64,000 bases of DNA, taken from positions 62,001-126,000 of the forward strand of contig NZ_BBQF01000005.1 in the NCBI RefSeq assembly GCF_000813345.1, read 5' to 3'. Origin of the DNA: Sulfurospirillum arsenophilum NBRC 109478. GTDB taxonomy: Bacteria > Campylobacterota > Campylobacteria > Campylobacterales > Sulfurospirillaceae. Made by a program: the position numbers and the translations under genes. This document shows, in pieces, positions 8,461 to 18,665 of this stretch (its first letter is position 1; each line of letters starts with the position of its first letter). The notes beneath the pieces were generated by a model that was not told the origin of the DNA, did not search any database, and saw only the letters and a program-made list of their open reading frames with translations.

Positions 8461-9157
8461 GCAATGCCTCCTAAACGGTGGTTCTGATTGCGGTTAAATA
8501 CATAGACCAAAAGCAGAACCAAAAAGCTGATCAAGACCATAATGCCACTGTAGAGATGAGCACTGGTATAATCCATAATCTCTACCAACTCATAAACAGC
8601 AACCGAAGCCGTTTTTGTTTGATTCGGAATACTTCCACCCACCATCAAAACGACACCAAACTCGCCAACCGTATGCGCAAAGGTAATGACAATAGCCGTC
8701 ATTAACGAAGGCTTGATGTTAGGAAGTGCCACACACACAAAAGTGTTCTAAGCTTACTTTTGCCTGCAATATACGAGGCTTCTAACATATTTTTAGGCAA
8801 TGCTTCAAAACCACTCTGTAAAGGTTGTACCATAAAAGGAAGCGAATAAAAACAGCTCGCAACCACTAACCCTGTAAAGTTGAAGACCAATTTCATGCCA
8901 AAAACATCTTGGAAAAACCGTCCAATAGGAGAGTGGAAAGAGAGTGCATAAAGAATATAAAAACCTAAAACAGAAGGAGGCAATACAATAGGAAGTGCCG
9001 TAATGGCTTCAAAAACAGGCTTAAACCGAGACTTGCTTTGCGATAAATTCCACGCTAAAAGGATAGAGATACAAAAGAGAATTGCAGTAGTTATGGAAGC
9101 AAGTTTAAATGAAATCAGAAAAGGGGTAAACTCCAATGCCTTTAGTGTTTCAAGCAT
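8457..9157 (-). pseudogene. modB: molybdate permease ModB, reading frame broken at a (TG)5 tract
   Basis: The first part (9157 to about 8740) encodes a normal ModB N-terminus through [14 protein letters not shown]. It then shifts frame and stops after about 151 codons. The rest ([25 protein letters not shown], to the stop at 8457) continues in another frame. The shift lies in a TG dinucleotide run of five units on the coding strand, near 8731-8742. Four units would give [13 protein letters not shown], the expected family sequence. The tail could be translated separately from a GTG at 8738. It could be a true frameshift, slippage-based switching or a sequencing error. It would otherwise be a complete permease of about 232 residues. 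Confidence 0.85.
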
Positions 9158-9551
9158 CTAAGACCTCCAAGACAAAGAGTTCGCTTGCTTTTATAAGCAA
9201 GGTAACCGCATCACCAACTTGAAGATTCATCCGAGTGGAAGAGCTTAAAGTAATAAAACTTTGCATCTCATTTTCGTTTACATGTAAAAGAATGGAGCTC
9301 AGCAATTTTCCATTTTCAATGCTCTCAATCGTGGCAGAAAGCTGGTTAGAATAACTAAGCTCGCCACTCAAATTTTTAGCAATCGCCACATGCGAAGGCT
9401 TGATGCCAAGAATCACATGTGCGTTTACATGTAAACCTTTTGGCAGATCAAGCCCCATCATTTTCAGGCTCACACCTTCATAATCAAAACTGATAATATG
9501 AAGATTTTGCTCACCTTCAATACGCGTTACAACAGCATTCAGTCTATTCAT
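9150..9551 (-). CDS. TOBE/Mop-domain molybdate-binding protein (Cj0302c-like)
   Basis: 133 residues with no membrane segment. Residues from about 70 on match a TOBE (Mop) fold ([21 protein letters not shown] ... [15 protein letters not shown]). The N-terminal half resembles a second, weaker TOBE unit. Such proteins bind molybdate or tungstate in the cytoplasm. C. jejuni has, as I recall, a gene like this in the same place between modA and modB. The ATG at 9551 overlaps the modA stop; a longer upstream reading frame would run inside modA. Two exact dispersed palindromes (9277, 9424) encode LHVN in two separate strands. Confidence 0.82.
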   Translation of the reverse strand: MNRLNAVVTRIEGEQNLHIISFDYEGVSLKMMGLDLPKGLHVNAHVILGIKPSHVAIAKNLSGELSYSNQLSATIESIENGKLLSSILLHVNENEMQSFITLSSSTRMNLQVGDAVTLLIKASELFVLEVLDA

Positions 9552-10293
9552 TGACCAAATATCCGTAATTTTTAAAGATCGCTTTCGCTTTTGCACTTAA
9601 GACAAAGTCATAAAAGGCTTTCGCTTCAGCATTGTTCTCCGCTTGTTTAAGCAAAACAATTCCTTGAGCAATAGGTGTGTAGAGTTTTGGATCCACATCA
9701 ACCCATTGAACCCCTTTTTTGTACTCTTTCATTTTGTCGCTGTAAAAAGCAGAACTGTTTACAAAACCGACATCTGCCGCGGTGAGTGCAAACTGTAATG
9801 CTTGTCCAATGCTATCGCCCTGAACCAGTTTTGGCTCTACTTTCTCAAACACTTTTGCATTTTTAAACGCTTCAATACTCGCTGTTCCATACGGTGCAGT
9901 TTTTGGGTTTGCAATCGCCACTTTCTCGACTTTAGGATCATCCAAAACAGCAATACCTTTACTTAAATCAAGCCCTCTAACACTGACCATCGCCAAAGCG
10001 CCACTGGCATAAACAACGGGTTTTGTTACCGCAATTTTTTCAGCATACAAATTCTCAGGAAAGCCCATGTCGGCACTTAAGAAAAGATCAAACGGAGCAC
10101 CACTTTTAATTTGTGTGGTAAATTTTCCACTCGCACCTAAAACCGTGTTGACTTTAGTGTTCGGATTGGTTTTTGCAAACTCTGTTTTAAAAACTTCAAT
10201 AACATCGCTCAAATTGGCGGCAACTGCAACACTAATCTCTCCAGCAAGAAGAGAAGCTGACAACACGGCACTCGCTAAAAATAGTTTTAACAT
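9544..10293 (-). CDS. modA: periplasmic molybdate-binding protein
   Basis: 249 residues. Signal peptide MLKLFLASAVLSASLLAG, then the ModA signature EISVAVAANLSDVIEVF, GASGKFTTQI, GAPFDLFLSADMGFPENL and NPKTAPYGTASIEAF. The C-terminal AKAIFKNYGY is also typical. It delivers molybdate to ModBC. It lies 15 bp after modE and is probably co-transcribed with it under ModE control. Confidence 0.95.
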   Translation of the reverse strand: MLKLFLASAVLSASLLAGEISVAVAANLSDVIEVFKTEFAKTNPNTKVNTVLGASGKFTTQIKSGAPFDLFLSADMGFPENLYAEKIAVTKPVVYASGALAMVSVRGLDLSKGIAVLDDPKVEKVAIANPKTAPYGTASIEAFKNAKVFEKVEPKLVQGDSIGQALQFALTAADVGFVNSSAFYSDKMKEYKKGVQWVDVDPKLYTPIAQGIVLLKQAENNAEAKAFYDFVLSAKAKAIFKNYGYLVNE

Positions 10294-10308
10294 AAAGACT
10301 CCTTTGAA

Positions 10309-11088
10309 TTATTTTCCGATGATAATACTACTGGATTTGATGATGGCACACACACGAGATCCCACCGCAAGCCCTAAAGCTCTGACGGATTCTGCCGTAA
10401 TGGTTGAAACCACTACATCGTTTTGACCGATGTCCACACTCACTTGCGCATTGACTTCACCGATTTTGATGTCAGTCACCATACCCACAAGTTTATTGCG
10501 AGCACTTGTAGCGATGTCAAGCACATTAGAAATTAACACCGAAGAAGCTTTGATGATTCCCACCACTTCATCGCCAATTTCAAGACCTAACTCTTCCACC
10601 GCACTGTTGGTAATGGTAGAGACAAGGATGACACCACTTTTAAGTACGATGCTCACCTCTGCATTCACTTTTGCCTTTTTAATCTCGCCGATTTTTCCCA
10701 TCAGCTGATTACGCGCACTTATCTGCATAGCAATCCTTTGTATGTGTTTTAAACTGTTCATTTCAAAATCACCCAGAGTAGAGAGTCGATTTAAAAACCG
10801 TTCATACTCTTTTTTTAAAACGCTGTAGTTGGCAACGACTTCGCAACCAAGTGGCGTGAGGGTTGTTCCCCCTCCTCCACTACCACCCGTAACACGCACA
10901 ACCAACGGGTTATGGGAGAGATTATTCATCGTATCGACAGCTTCCCATGCCGCTTTGTAACTCAGCCCTACTCTTTTAGCAGCACTACTAATTGAGCCCG
11001 TTTCAGCAATGGCTTCGAGCAATTTAATTCGCTTTTCCAAAAGGGCTGGTTTGTCAAAACTCATCACACCAGAGGCAATCCCCTCCAT
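10309..11088 (-). CDS. modE: ModE molybdate-responsive transcriptional regulator
   Basis: 259 residues. The N-terminal winged HTH of ModE/LysR type shows LLEAIAETGSISSAAKRVGLSYKAAWEAVDTMN, followed by the GGSGGGGTTLTPLG wing. Two tandem TOBE (Mop) domains at the C-terminus begin ARNQLMGKIG and ARNKLVGMVT. With molybdate bound, ModE usually represses the mod operon. The start at 11088 has AAGGA six bases upstream. It heads the mod operon, so it may regulate itself through the inverted half-sites in the divergent spacer. Confidence 0.95.
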   Translation of the reverse strand: MEGIASGVMSFDKPALLEKRIKLLEAIAETGSISSAAKRVGLSYKAAWEAVDTMNNLSHNPLVVRVTGGSGGGGTTLTPLGCEVVANYSVLKKEYERFLNRLSTLGDFEMNSLKHIQRIAMQISARNQLMGKIGEIKKAKVNAEVSIVLKSGVILVSTITNSAVEELGLEIGDEVVGIIKASSVLISNVLDIATSARNKLVGMVTDIKIGEVNAQVSVDIGQNDVVVSTITAESVRALGLAVGSRVCAIIKSSSIIIGK

Positions 11089-11111
11089 TTGTTTTCCTTA
11101 TGTAGTAAAAG

Positions 11112-11179
11112 TATATAACGATAGACATGGCCTAAATCATTTTGAGCATTATAACGTTATTACCTTAAGTGTTATAACG
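11112..11179. promoter_or_regulatory. candidate ModE operator region
   Basis: The modE/dacA divergent spacer holds TATATAACGAT (11112-11122), identical to a half-site of the E. coli ModE consensus as I remember it. It also holds an inverted repeat CGTTAT (11155-11160), 13 bp, ATAACG (11174-11179). Placement directly upstream of modE supports autoregulation. The assignment is by motif resemblance only. Confidence 0.45.
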
Positions 11180-11293
11180 CTTTATGTTTAATTTTTAATC
11201 ATTTGTTGCAAAGTCTCTATTTTAGCCATTTTCAAAGGGAAATTTTAAGAAAATTTATATAAAATGGAAAAAATCTATTCTCAAAAGAGCAGC

Positions 11294-12205
11294 ATGACAC
11301 AAAAAATTTTATCGCTTATCTGCGGCGCATGTATTATTTCAACTTCACTCAGCGCATCCTATCTTGATAAAGAGACCGCTGATCGTATTAAACGTAACAC
11401 GGATTCTATCATTGCAAAAGACTTAGGCACGAAACAACTTCTCTTTGCTAAAGACGAACAAAAAATCAATCAACCAGCAAGCCTTACCAAAATTATGACA
11501 GCAATGTTGGCGATCGAAAGCGGAAGAATGAACGAAGTGGTAACCATCACGCGTGAGATGATCCAAGTAGAACCTACCAAAGCAGGTCTTAGAGTGGGTG
11601 AAAAATTTTACCTTAGAGACCTTGTCAAAGCAGCGATGGTGATGTCAGCGAATGATGCTGCCATGAGCATAGGCGTCTATTTAGGCGATGGCGATGTCGA
11701 TAAATTTGTAGTGCTAATGAACAAAAAAGCTAAAATGATCGGTATGAAAAATACGAATTTTACCAACCCATGTGGTTTTGACATCGGTCACCACTACTCC
11801 ACCGCACTCGATCTTTTAACACTCAGTGAATACGCTATTAAAAATAACGCCTTCAACGATATGGCAAAACTCAAACGTCATGATTTTCAAGCAGTCAATA
11901 CCAAAAGAGGCTATGCTGCATACACCCATAATAAACTTCTTAACAACTATAAATATGCAGTAGGTATTAAAACAGGATATACGCAAAAAGCAGGCCCTTG
12001 TTTGATTGCAAGAGCTAAAAAAGATGATAGAGATATTTTAGTGGTTATGCTCAACTCTGAGCATCGATGGAATGACATCAAAACGATTTTTGAAGATGTT
12101 CTACCAGATATTACGGAAACAAGAACGGCTAAGAAAGTTGTAGCCCCTTCTAAAAACTCTAAGAAAACAGCATCAACCAAGAAAAAAGCACATAAAATAG
12201 CGTAG
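11294..12205 (+). CDS. D-alanyl-D-alanine carboxypeptidase/endopeptidase (serine peptidase S11)
   Basis: About 303 residues: signal peptide, then the S11 catalytic domain with the SxxK motif SLTK (Ser63), SAN (118-120) and KTG (226-228). It trims peptidoglycan side chains in the periplasm. The PBP5-type C-terminal beta domain is missing; the tail is Lys-rich (SKKTASTKKKAHK), which may bind the wall or membrane. I prefer the ATG at 11294 because it gives a compact signal peptide and has AAAGAG upstream. The in-frame ATG at 11264 directly abuts a TATAAA that looks like a -10 box. Confidence 0.88.
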   Translation: MTQKILSLICGACIISTSLSASYLDKETADRIKRNTDSIIAKDLGTKQLLFAKDEQKINQPASLTKIMTAMLAIESGRMNEVVTITREMIQVEPTKAGLRVGEKFYLRDLVKAAMVMSANDAAMSIGVYLGDGDVDKFVVLMNKKAKMIGMKNTNFTNPCGFDIGHHYSTALDLLTLSEYAIKNNAFNDMAKLKRHDFQAVNTKRGYAAYTHNKLLNNYKYAVGIKTGYTQKAGPCLIARAKKDDRDILVVMLNSEHRWNDIKTIFEDVLPDITETRTAKKVVAPSKNSKKTASTKKKAHKIA

Positions 12206-12224
12206 GCTTGTCTTTTGACAAGCC
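12205..12224. terminator. bidirectional hairpin between the DD-peptidase gene and proC
   Basis: A perfect 8-bp stem, GGCTTGTC / GACAAGCC, encloses a TTTT loop between two convergent genes. T-rich sequence follows on the + side only loosely, so it may be a weak intrinsic terminator. Confidence 0.6.
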
Positions 12225-12235
12225 CTTAAATCTTC

Positions 12236-12982
12236 TTACTTTGAAAATCCCTTTGCTCTCTCATACGATGCTTCCATCGCTTTGATGAAACTGTCTCGCA
12301 CGCCACCTTCTTCAAGCTTTGCATAACCTGCAGCTGTTGTCCCCGCTGGAGACATCACTTTATCTTTTAATATGGCAGGATGTTCACTTTTGAGCACTTC
12401 ACCGACACCTTCAAAGAGTGTTGCAATGTATTGATACGTGATCTCTCGCTTCATTCCAAGATTGACCGCACCATCGCTTAATGCTTCTGCAACCAAAGCA
12501 ATCCACGCAGGCGCTGAACCAGCAAGACCTGTTGCGATGTCAAGCTCTTTTTCACTCTCCAACCAAAAGCAACGACCGATAGAGCTTAGAACATCTATCG
12601 CCTCATCTTTTAAAGCAACGTCACCACACAAAGATGTCGCCGATTTGCGCACAAGGGCTGCCATATTTGGCATAGAGCGAATGTAATGCTTTGCCATAAT
12701 GCTCGATTTGAGTTTTTCCAAGTTCACACCTGCCATAATAGAAATAATGCCCTCAGCAATGCCTTTGGTGTGAAGCGTGCTAAACGATTGAGGTTTGATC
12801 GCAAGAATGACAATGTAGCCTTCTAAGGAAGGAATCTCCTCCACAATTTTGATGGTTGGATAGAGTGCTTGTAACTCTTTAACACGTGGAGGATAGGCTT
12901 CAACCACCGTAATATCTTTTACATGTAAACCTTGAAGCATCGCTCCACCCATGTTCCCTGCACCAATTAAAAGTAATTTCAT
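12236..12982 (-). CDS. proC: pyrroline-5-carboxylate reductase
   Basis: About 248 residues. NAD(P)H-binding GAGNMGGAML at the N-terminus, VILAIKPQ in the middle, and the C-terminal signature KDKVMSPAGTTAAGYAKLEEGGVR. It performs the last step of proline synthesis. I chose the ATG at 12982 because AGGA is six bases upstream; the ATG at 12988 would directly touch that AGGA. An exact dispersed palindrome (12918-12929) encodes LHVK shortly after the GxGxxG region, where relatives vary. Confidence 0.93.
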   Translation of the reverse strand: MKLLLIGAGNMGGAMLQGLHVKDITVVEAYPPRVKELQALYPTIKIVEEIPSLEGYIVILAIKPQSFSTLHTKGIAEGIISIMAGVNLEKLKSSIMAKHYIRSMPNMAALVRKSATSLCGDVALKDEAIDVLSSIGRCFWLESEKELDIATGLAGSAPAWIALVAEALSDGAVNLGMKREITYQYIATLFEGVGEVLKSEHPAILKDKVMSPAGTTAAGYAKLEEGGVRDSFIKAMEASYERAKGFSK

Positions 12983-13030
12983 TGACATTCCTATGCTAAT
13001 TTTGAAGAATTATAGCGCATTATTAAAAGT

Positions 13031-14247
<1,217 letters not shown>

Positions 14248-14251
<4 letters not shown>

Positions 14252-14955
14252 TGTGCCATCTCCATTCGCGCGGTTGGTCCATCGTGTTGGATCTTTCCAT
14301 CGACAAAATTCACCAGTCGTTTGGCATACGCAGCAATGTCAGGTTCATGTGTGACCAACACAACCGTAATGCCCTCTTTTTCATTAAGATCACTAAAAAG
14401 TTGCATGATCTCTTGACTCGTTTTCGTGTCAAGATTTCCTGTTGGTTCATCTGCTAAAATGAGTTTGGGTTTATTGACAAGGGCACGAGCGATGGCAACG
14501 CGTTGTTGCTGACCGCCTGAGATATGCGTAGGAAGGTAGGTTCCAAAGGCTTCCAAGCCAACGCTTTTAAGCATCTCTTTTGCTCTCTCTTTTCGTTCAG
14601 CAGAGCTTATCCCCGCATAAACTAAAGGAAGGGCTACATTATCAATCAAACTTTTGCGTGGTAACAGATTGAAACCTTGAAATACAAAGCCAATGATGTG
14701 ATTGCGAAGCGTTGCGAGATCATTTTTGCTCAAAGAGGTTGTATTGGTTTGATTTAAAAAGTATTCTCCTGAGGTTGCTTTATCAAGACAACCTAGGATA
14801 TTCATAAAGGTTGATTTACCTGAACCTGAAGGTCCCATAATCGCTACAAATTCGCCACTGTTTATGGTTATATCAACCCCTTTAAGCACACACACTTCAC
14901 CCGCATCGGTGTAATAATTTTTTGTTAAGTGCGTGATTTTGATGACTTCGCTCAT
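14248..14955 (-). CDS. MacB/LolD-type ABC transporter ATPase
   Basis: 235 residues. Walker [12 protein letters not shown]-loop FVFQGFNLL, signature HISGGQQQR, Walker [13 protein letters not shown], switch His in VTHEPD. It powers the adjacent MacB-type permease. Its ATG overlaps the stop of the adaptor gene upstream by one base, showing an operon of adaptor, ATPase and permease. Confidence 0.93.
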
Positions 14956-16157
14956 TAGAACGGTCTTCCCATTGGGCTACCTGCTGTACTTGCTTTTGCA
15001 GTAGCTTTTGTCTCTTCAAGGATGATTTTATCCCCTACTTTAAGAGTATCGGTAATGACCTCTGTAAACCGATTATCGGTAATGCCCGTAGCTACTTTAA
15101 CCGCTTTTGGCACACCATTTTCAAACACATACAAGACGCCCATATTGGGTTCTCTTTTCTCTTTTTTAGCTCTCATGCCATTTTGTTGTTTTTGAGCTTC
15201 AGAAACCTCTTTTGTGACATTTTCCGTTGGTTTGTAACGAAGTGCGGCATTTGGGACAACCAAAGTCTCTTTCTTCTCTGCAATAATGACATTGACATAC
15301 GCTGTCATACCAGGGGCTAAGATTTCATCAGGATTTTGAAGTGTCACAACGACATCATAGGTTACGACATTCGAAACCGTGGTAGCATTCAGCCTGACTT
15401 GTTTAACAACGCCACTAAACGAGACATTAGGAAACGCATCAACCGAGAAGTTGACATTCTGCCCTACTTTGATGCGCCCGATGTCTGCTTCTGCAAAGTT
15501 GGAATCGATCTGCATCTCTCTAAGATCTTGCGCAATTTTAAAAAGTACCGGTGCTTGTAAGCTTGCCGCAACCGTTTGTCCTACGTCGATCTGGCGATCC
15601 ACTACGACACCTGAAACGGGGGAGCGAATAATCGTATAGCCTTGATTGGTACGATCTTTTTGAGACTGCGCGCGGGCTAAATCAAGAGCGGCACGTGCCG
15701 CTTTAAGCGCTTGTACAGAAGAGTCCAAATCTTGTTTGGAAATGTACTCTTTAGCAAATAACTCCCGAGCCCGTTTTTCGTTTGCCACAGCAAGCTCTAA
15801 AGAGGCTTCAGCACTTTTCACATTCGCGGCACTTTGCGCTGCTTGGGCATCTAAAAGAGCAGGATCAAGCTCCGCTAAAATCTGTCCCTCTTTCACTCTA
15901 TCGTTAAAATCCACATAGAGTTTAATGACTTTACCTGAAACTTGTGTACCTACCGTTACCAAGACTAAAGGGTTAAGTGTGCCATTTGCGGCGACACTTT
16001 GAGTGATGTCACCCAGCTCCAACGTATGAAATTTATACTTTGCTTCAAGCGGTGGTTTTGTATAGATTTCCCAAGCCTTGTATCCGCCAAAACCTACGGC
16101 TATGAGGACGATCAAAATGGTAAATTTATGTAAAAGTATTTTTGTTACAAAGTTCAT
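14955..16157 (-). CDS. MacA-type periplasmic adaptor (HlyD/RND MFP family)
   Basis: 400 residues. A short N-terminal membrane anchor (residues 10-27) is followed by a lipoyl-type half motif (VGTQVSGKVIKLYVDFNDRVKEGQILAELD), a coiled-coil hairpin rich in Ala, Lys and Arg, a second lipoyl half (IIRSPVSGVVVDRQIDVGQTV), and beta-barrel and membrane-proximal domains. It bridges the inner-membrane transporter to a TolC-like channel. It overlaps the upstream TolC-like gene by ATGA. Confidence 0.92.
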   Translation of the reverse strand: MNFVTKILLHKFTILIVLIAVGFGGYKAWEIYTKPPLEAKYKFHTLELGDITQSVAANGTLNPLVLVTVGTQVSGKVIKLYVDFNDRVKEGQILAELDPALLDAQAAQSAANVKSAEASLELAVANEKRARELFAKEYISKQDLDSSVQALKAARAALDLARAQSQKDRTNQGYTIIRSPVSGVVVDRQIDVGQTVAASLQAPVLFKIAQDLREMQIDSNFAEADIGRIKVGQNVNFSVDAFPNVSFSGVVKQVRLNATTVSNVVTYDVVVTLQNPDEILAPGMTAYVNVIIAEKKETLVVPNAALRYKPTENVTKEVSEAQKQQNGMRAKKEKREPNMGVLYVFENGVPKAVKVATGITDNRFTEVITDTLKVGDKIILEETKATAKASTAGSPMGRPF

Positions 16158-17512
16158 GGTTGTCCTTTTATCGTTGAAAAGTCAAGTGAGCCCATCGCTT
16201 TCGCAAGGCTTGCTTTGGTTATATACCAGTTATACAATGACTGGATGTGTTGTTGTTTGGCACTCGCAAGTGCGCTCTGAGCAGTTAAAAGATCGAGTAT
16301 GGTTCCCACCCCTGCTTTGTACCTGCCAAGGGAGAGATCGTAGGAAGCTTGCGCACTGGCTACAAGGTCACTACTTGTACGTGTGGCTTGGGTTTCACTC
16401 ACCAAAGTCTGATAGGTTTTATACACTTCCAAACTTGCATCTTGGGTGAGTTTTTCATACTCCGCTTCGTTGATTTTAAGCTGTTGCTGTGCGGCTTGAA
16501 CTTTATACTTGGTATTAAACCCCGTAAAAATGGGAATACTGACATAAAGCCCAATGCTAGACGTTCTCTGCGATGTGTTAAAAACCGTATCGGTATGTCC
16601 TGACGTTGCAGAGAGTGAAAAAGTTGGCATGTGGTCTGCTTTGGCCGCTTTGACATTGGCTTCTGCAGCTTTGATCTTAGCACTAGCAGCCATAAGATCG
16701 GGGCGAAGTCTTTGCGCCTCTTCCATCAGTGCTCTTATGTTTTTCTCGAATGTATCGCTGGGAATGGCAAGCAGAGGATTTTGCAACCCAATCGTCGTAT
16801 CTGGCATCATGCCCAAAACGCTTGCAAGTTCTCCTTGCGCACTTTTGACACTGCCCTCAGCTTGGATGCGGTTTAACATCGCTTGTGAATAGGCTGTTTG
16901 GGCTTGCAGAGTATCGGCAGGTGTTGCAGCTCCCACGTTGTAGCGTGTCTTTGCCGCATTGAGACTTTCCAGAGCAGAGCGTTCAGCCTCACGACTGGCT
17001 TCCAGTGAGGCGTTAGAGCCAAAAAGTGTGTAGTAGGCTTGAATGGCGGAGAGAAAAACACTCTGAATCGTACCATTTTCGGAGAAAAGCGCAACGTCTA
17101 AAAGTGCTCGTGCATTGTCATACGTTGCATCGCGCTTGCCAAAATCATAGAGCAAATACGAAAGCGTTACGCCTATGTTTTCTTGGTTGCCACTTTTGGT
17201 TTCACTACTTTCACTTCTTAACACGGAACCTGTGGCACTCAGTGTTGGCAAATACGCCGAACGACTCACACCCACTTGTGCCGCCTGATAAAGCGATGTT
17301 TGCCACGCAATCTTCGTTTGCGGGTTGTTACACAGTGCCGCCATAACTACATCAGAAAGTCCTAAAGACTTCGTAAGATCGGTCGTTGTGCATGTTACAA
17401 ATGTTGCTTGCTGTTTTGGTAAAAGAGACTTTGTATCCAATGGGTCAAACTCTTCTGCTACAAGCACACTTATCATGCCAAGAACCATACACCCCATGAA
17501 CCTCAAACGCAT
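16154..17512 (-). CDS. TolC-family outer membrane efflux protein
   Basis: 452 residues with a signal peptide (MRLRFMGCMVLGMISVLVA). Two OEP repeats follow: GLSDVVMAALCNNPQTKIAW and a second helical set near RPDLMAASAKIKAAEANVKAAKAD. The C-terminal half holds TGFNTKYKVQAAQQQL and RYKAGVGTILDLLTAQSALASA. It forms the outer-membrane and periplasmic tunnel of the pump. It is first in the operon, behind AAGGA, and divergent from the DUF155 gene. Confidence 0.92.
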   Translation of the reverse strand: MRLRFMGCMVLGMISVLVAEEFDPLDTKSLLPKQQATFVTCTTTDLTKSLGLSDVVMAALCNNPQTKIAWQTSLYQAAQVGVSRSAYLPTLSATGSVLRSESSETKSGNQENIGVTLSYLLYDFGKRDATYDNARALLDVALFSENGTIQSVFLSAIQAYYTLFGSNASLEASREAERSALESLNAAKTRYNVGAATPADTLQAQTAYSQAMLNRIQAEGSVKSAQGELASVLGMMPDTTIGLQNPLLAIPSDTFEKNIRALMEEAQRLRPDLMAASAKIKAAEANVKAAKADHMPTFSLSATSGHTDTVFNTSQRTSSIGLYVSIPIFTGFNTKYKVQAAQQQLKINEAEYEKLTQDASLEVYKTYQTLVSETQATRTSSDLVASAQASYDLSLGRYKAGVGTILDLLTAQSALASAKQQHIQSLYNWYITKASLAKAMGSLDFSTIKGQP

Positions 17513-17527
17513 CGGTATCCTTACTTT

Positions 17528-17577
17528 TTTAGTGTGTTAATATTAGCATTAATTTGTTAACATTTTTTTACATGTAA
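17528..17577. promoter_or_regulatory. AT-rich inverted repeats and a palindrome core in the tolC-like/DUF155 spacer
   Basis: The divergent spacer holds TTAAT-N6-ATTAA inside a larger TGTTAA ... TTAACA repeat, then a near copy of the dispersed palindrome (core 17568-17577). It could be an operator for the efflux operon, but no regulator gene lies beside it. This is a structural observation only. Confidence 0.3.
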
Positions 17578-17599
17578 TGCTTTGGTTGTACTTTCGATG

Positions 17600-17605
17600 T
17601 ATACT
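17600..17605 (+). promoter_or_regulatory. candidate extended -10 (TG-TATACT) for the DUF155 gene
   Basis: TATACT preceded by TG lies 40 bp ahead of the ATG at 17645. Confidence 0.4.
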
Positions 17606-17644
17606 TTTACAAAGTATTGGTATTTTTTTCAAAAGGAGTCCATC

Positions 17645-18436
17645 ATGGCTACATCCTATTCTCTGGTTTCCATCTCTCTTCCTACTCCCTTTGCCAAACA
17701 TGAGATCGAAACACTGCTGGATTGCTCGTTTAAAAAAGGAATTGAGAAAGCATTTTTTATGCAATACCGAGATACGTTTTTAGTCTACACTCAGTTCAAT
17801 GTCCTCACCTTCATCAACTGGGAAAAAGAAGCTATCCACAAAGCACTCTTGAAACTGGGAATTAATAATGCTGACTCTTTTGAACAACACACCATTTTTC
17901 AAGACTACCCTATTCTCATTGAGCCTGATTTAGAAGTTACATGTAAAGTGAGCAATGAGCAGATCATCCTCAAAGAACCTCTTTCGCTTTACCTCATCAT
18001 CATCGCACTGGTGATCTCGCAAAGCGTGGGGTTGGAAAAGTATGAGCAAGACTTAGACGTACATTTTGCCAAAAGCCAACAACTGCTTGATTTGACGCAA
18101 AGTTATTCACTGCTCAAACGCTCTAAACTTATCGAATTTGCACGTAATTTAACCGCCATTCAGCATGGTATGGTGAGTGATCTGTTTTTACTGGATAAAC
18201 CGAACATTTTGTGGGACAACGAAGAAGCAGAGAAACTCTATAATAGACTTTCATCCATCCTAGAACTCAAAGATCGCTTCGAGATTGTCGAGCATAAACT
18301 CACCAACCTCAAAGATGACATCAGTATGGCGCTGGATATGTTCAACCACAAGCACAGCGAATTTCTAGAGTGGATCATCATCGGTCTCATTGGCTTTGAA
18401 ATCGTAATGGGACTCATCGAATTTTTTAAACATTAA
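17645..18436 (+). CDS. DUF155 (RMD1/Sif2-like) membrane-anchored protein
   Basis: 263 residues. The C-terminal part matches the DUF155 pattern: VISQSVGLEKYE, a helical stretch, LFLLDKPNILWDNEEAEKLYNRLSSILELKDRFEIVEHKL, and a final membrane anchor in the form HSEFLEWIIIGLIGFEIVMGL. Yeast relatives act in mitochondria or meiosis; the bacterial role is unknown. AAGGAG seven bases before 17645 sets the start over upstream in-frame codons. It carries a near copy of the dispersed palindrome (core 17937-17946) in the less common TCK frame. Confidence 0.82.
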   Translation: MATSYSLVSISLPTPFAKHEIETLLDCSFKKGIEKAFFMQYRDTFLVYTQFNVLTFINWEKEAIHKALLKLGINNADSFEQHTIFQDYPILIEPDLEVTCKVSNEQIILKEPLSLYLIIIALVISQSVGLEKYEQDLDVHFAKSQQLLDLTQSYSLLKRSKLIEFARNLTAIQHGMVSDLFLLDKPNILWDNEEAEKLYNRLSSILELKDRFEIVEHKLTNLKDDISMALDMFNHKHSEFLEWIIIGLIGFEIVMGLIEFFKH

Positions 18437-18437
18437 A

Positions 18438-18665
18438 TTAATGTTCTGCAACCAACTTTTTCACGAGTTTTCGAACGATTGGTACAACCGTTAACACTGC
18501 TGGAAAAGCAACAACATAGGCACGCCAAAATGCACCGAACCACTGGAAGAAAAAGGCTTCACTAAAGCCCATATTGATGAGCGTGATGACAAACGACATC
18601 AACAATGTCATAAACAACGACATAAAAAAGGCAAACGTTATAAACTCATACTTCTTTGAAATCAA
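18438..18665 (-). CDS. DUF2798 small membrane protein
   Basis: 75 residues with two hydrophobic helices, the N-terminal KKYEFITFAFFMSLFMTLLMSFVITLIN and a second span ending VLTVVPIVRKLVKKLV, which match DUF2798. Function unknown. Translation probably begins at a TTG (18665) with AGGAGA upstream. The start lies inside the end of the MscS gene, so the two are translationally linked. Confidence 0.75.
   Translation of the reverse strand: MISKKYEFITFAFFMSLFMTLLMSFVITLINMGFSEAFFFQWFGAFWRAYVVAFPAVLTVVPIVRKLVKKLVAEH

Noticed and set aside
8457-8738. The modB C-terminal part as a separate small permease
   Set aside because: It begins in the middle of the family's coupling loop and continues the upstream frame after a 2-nt change; it is a fragment.
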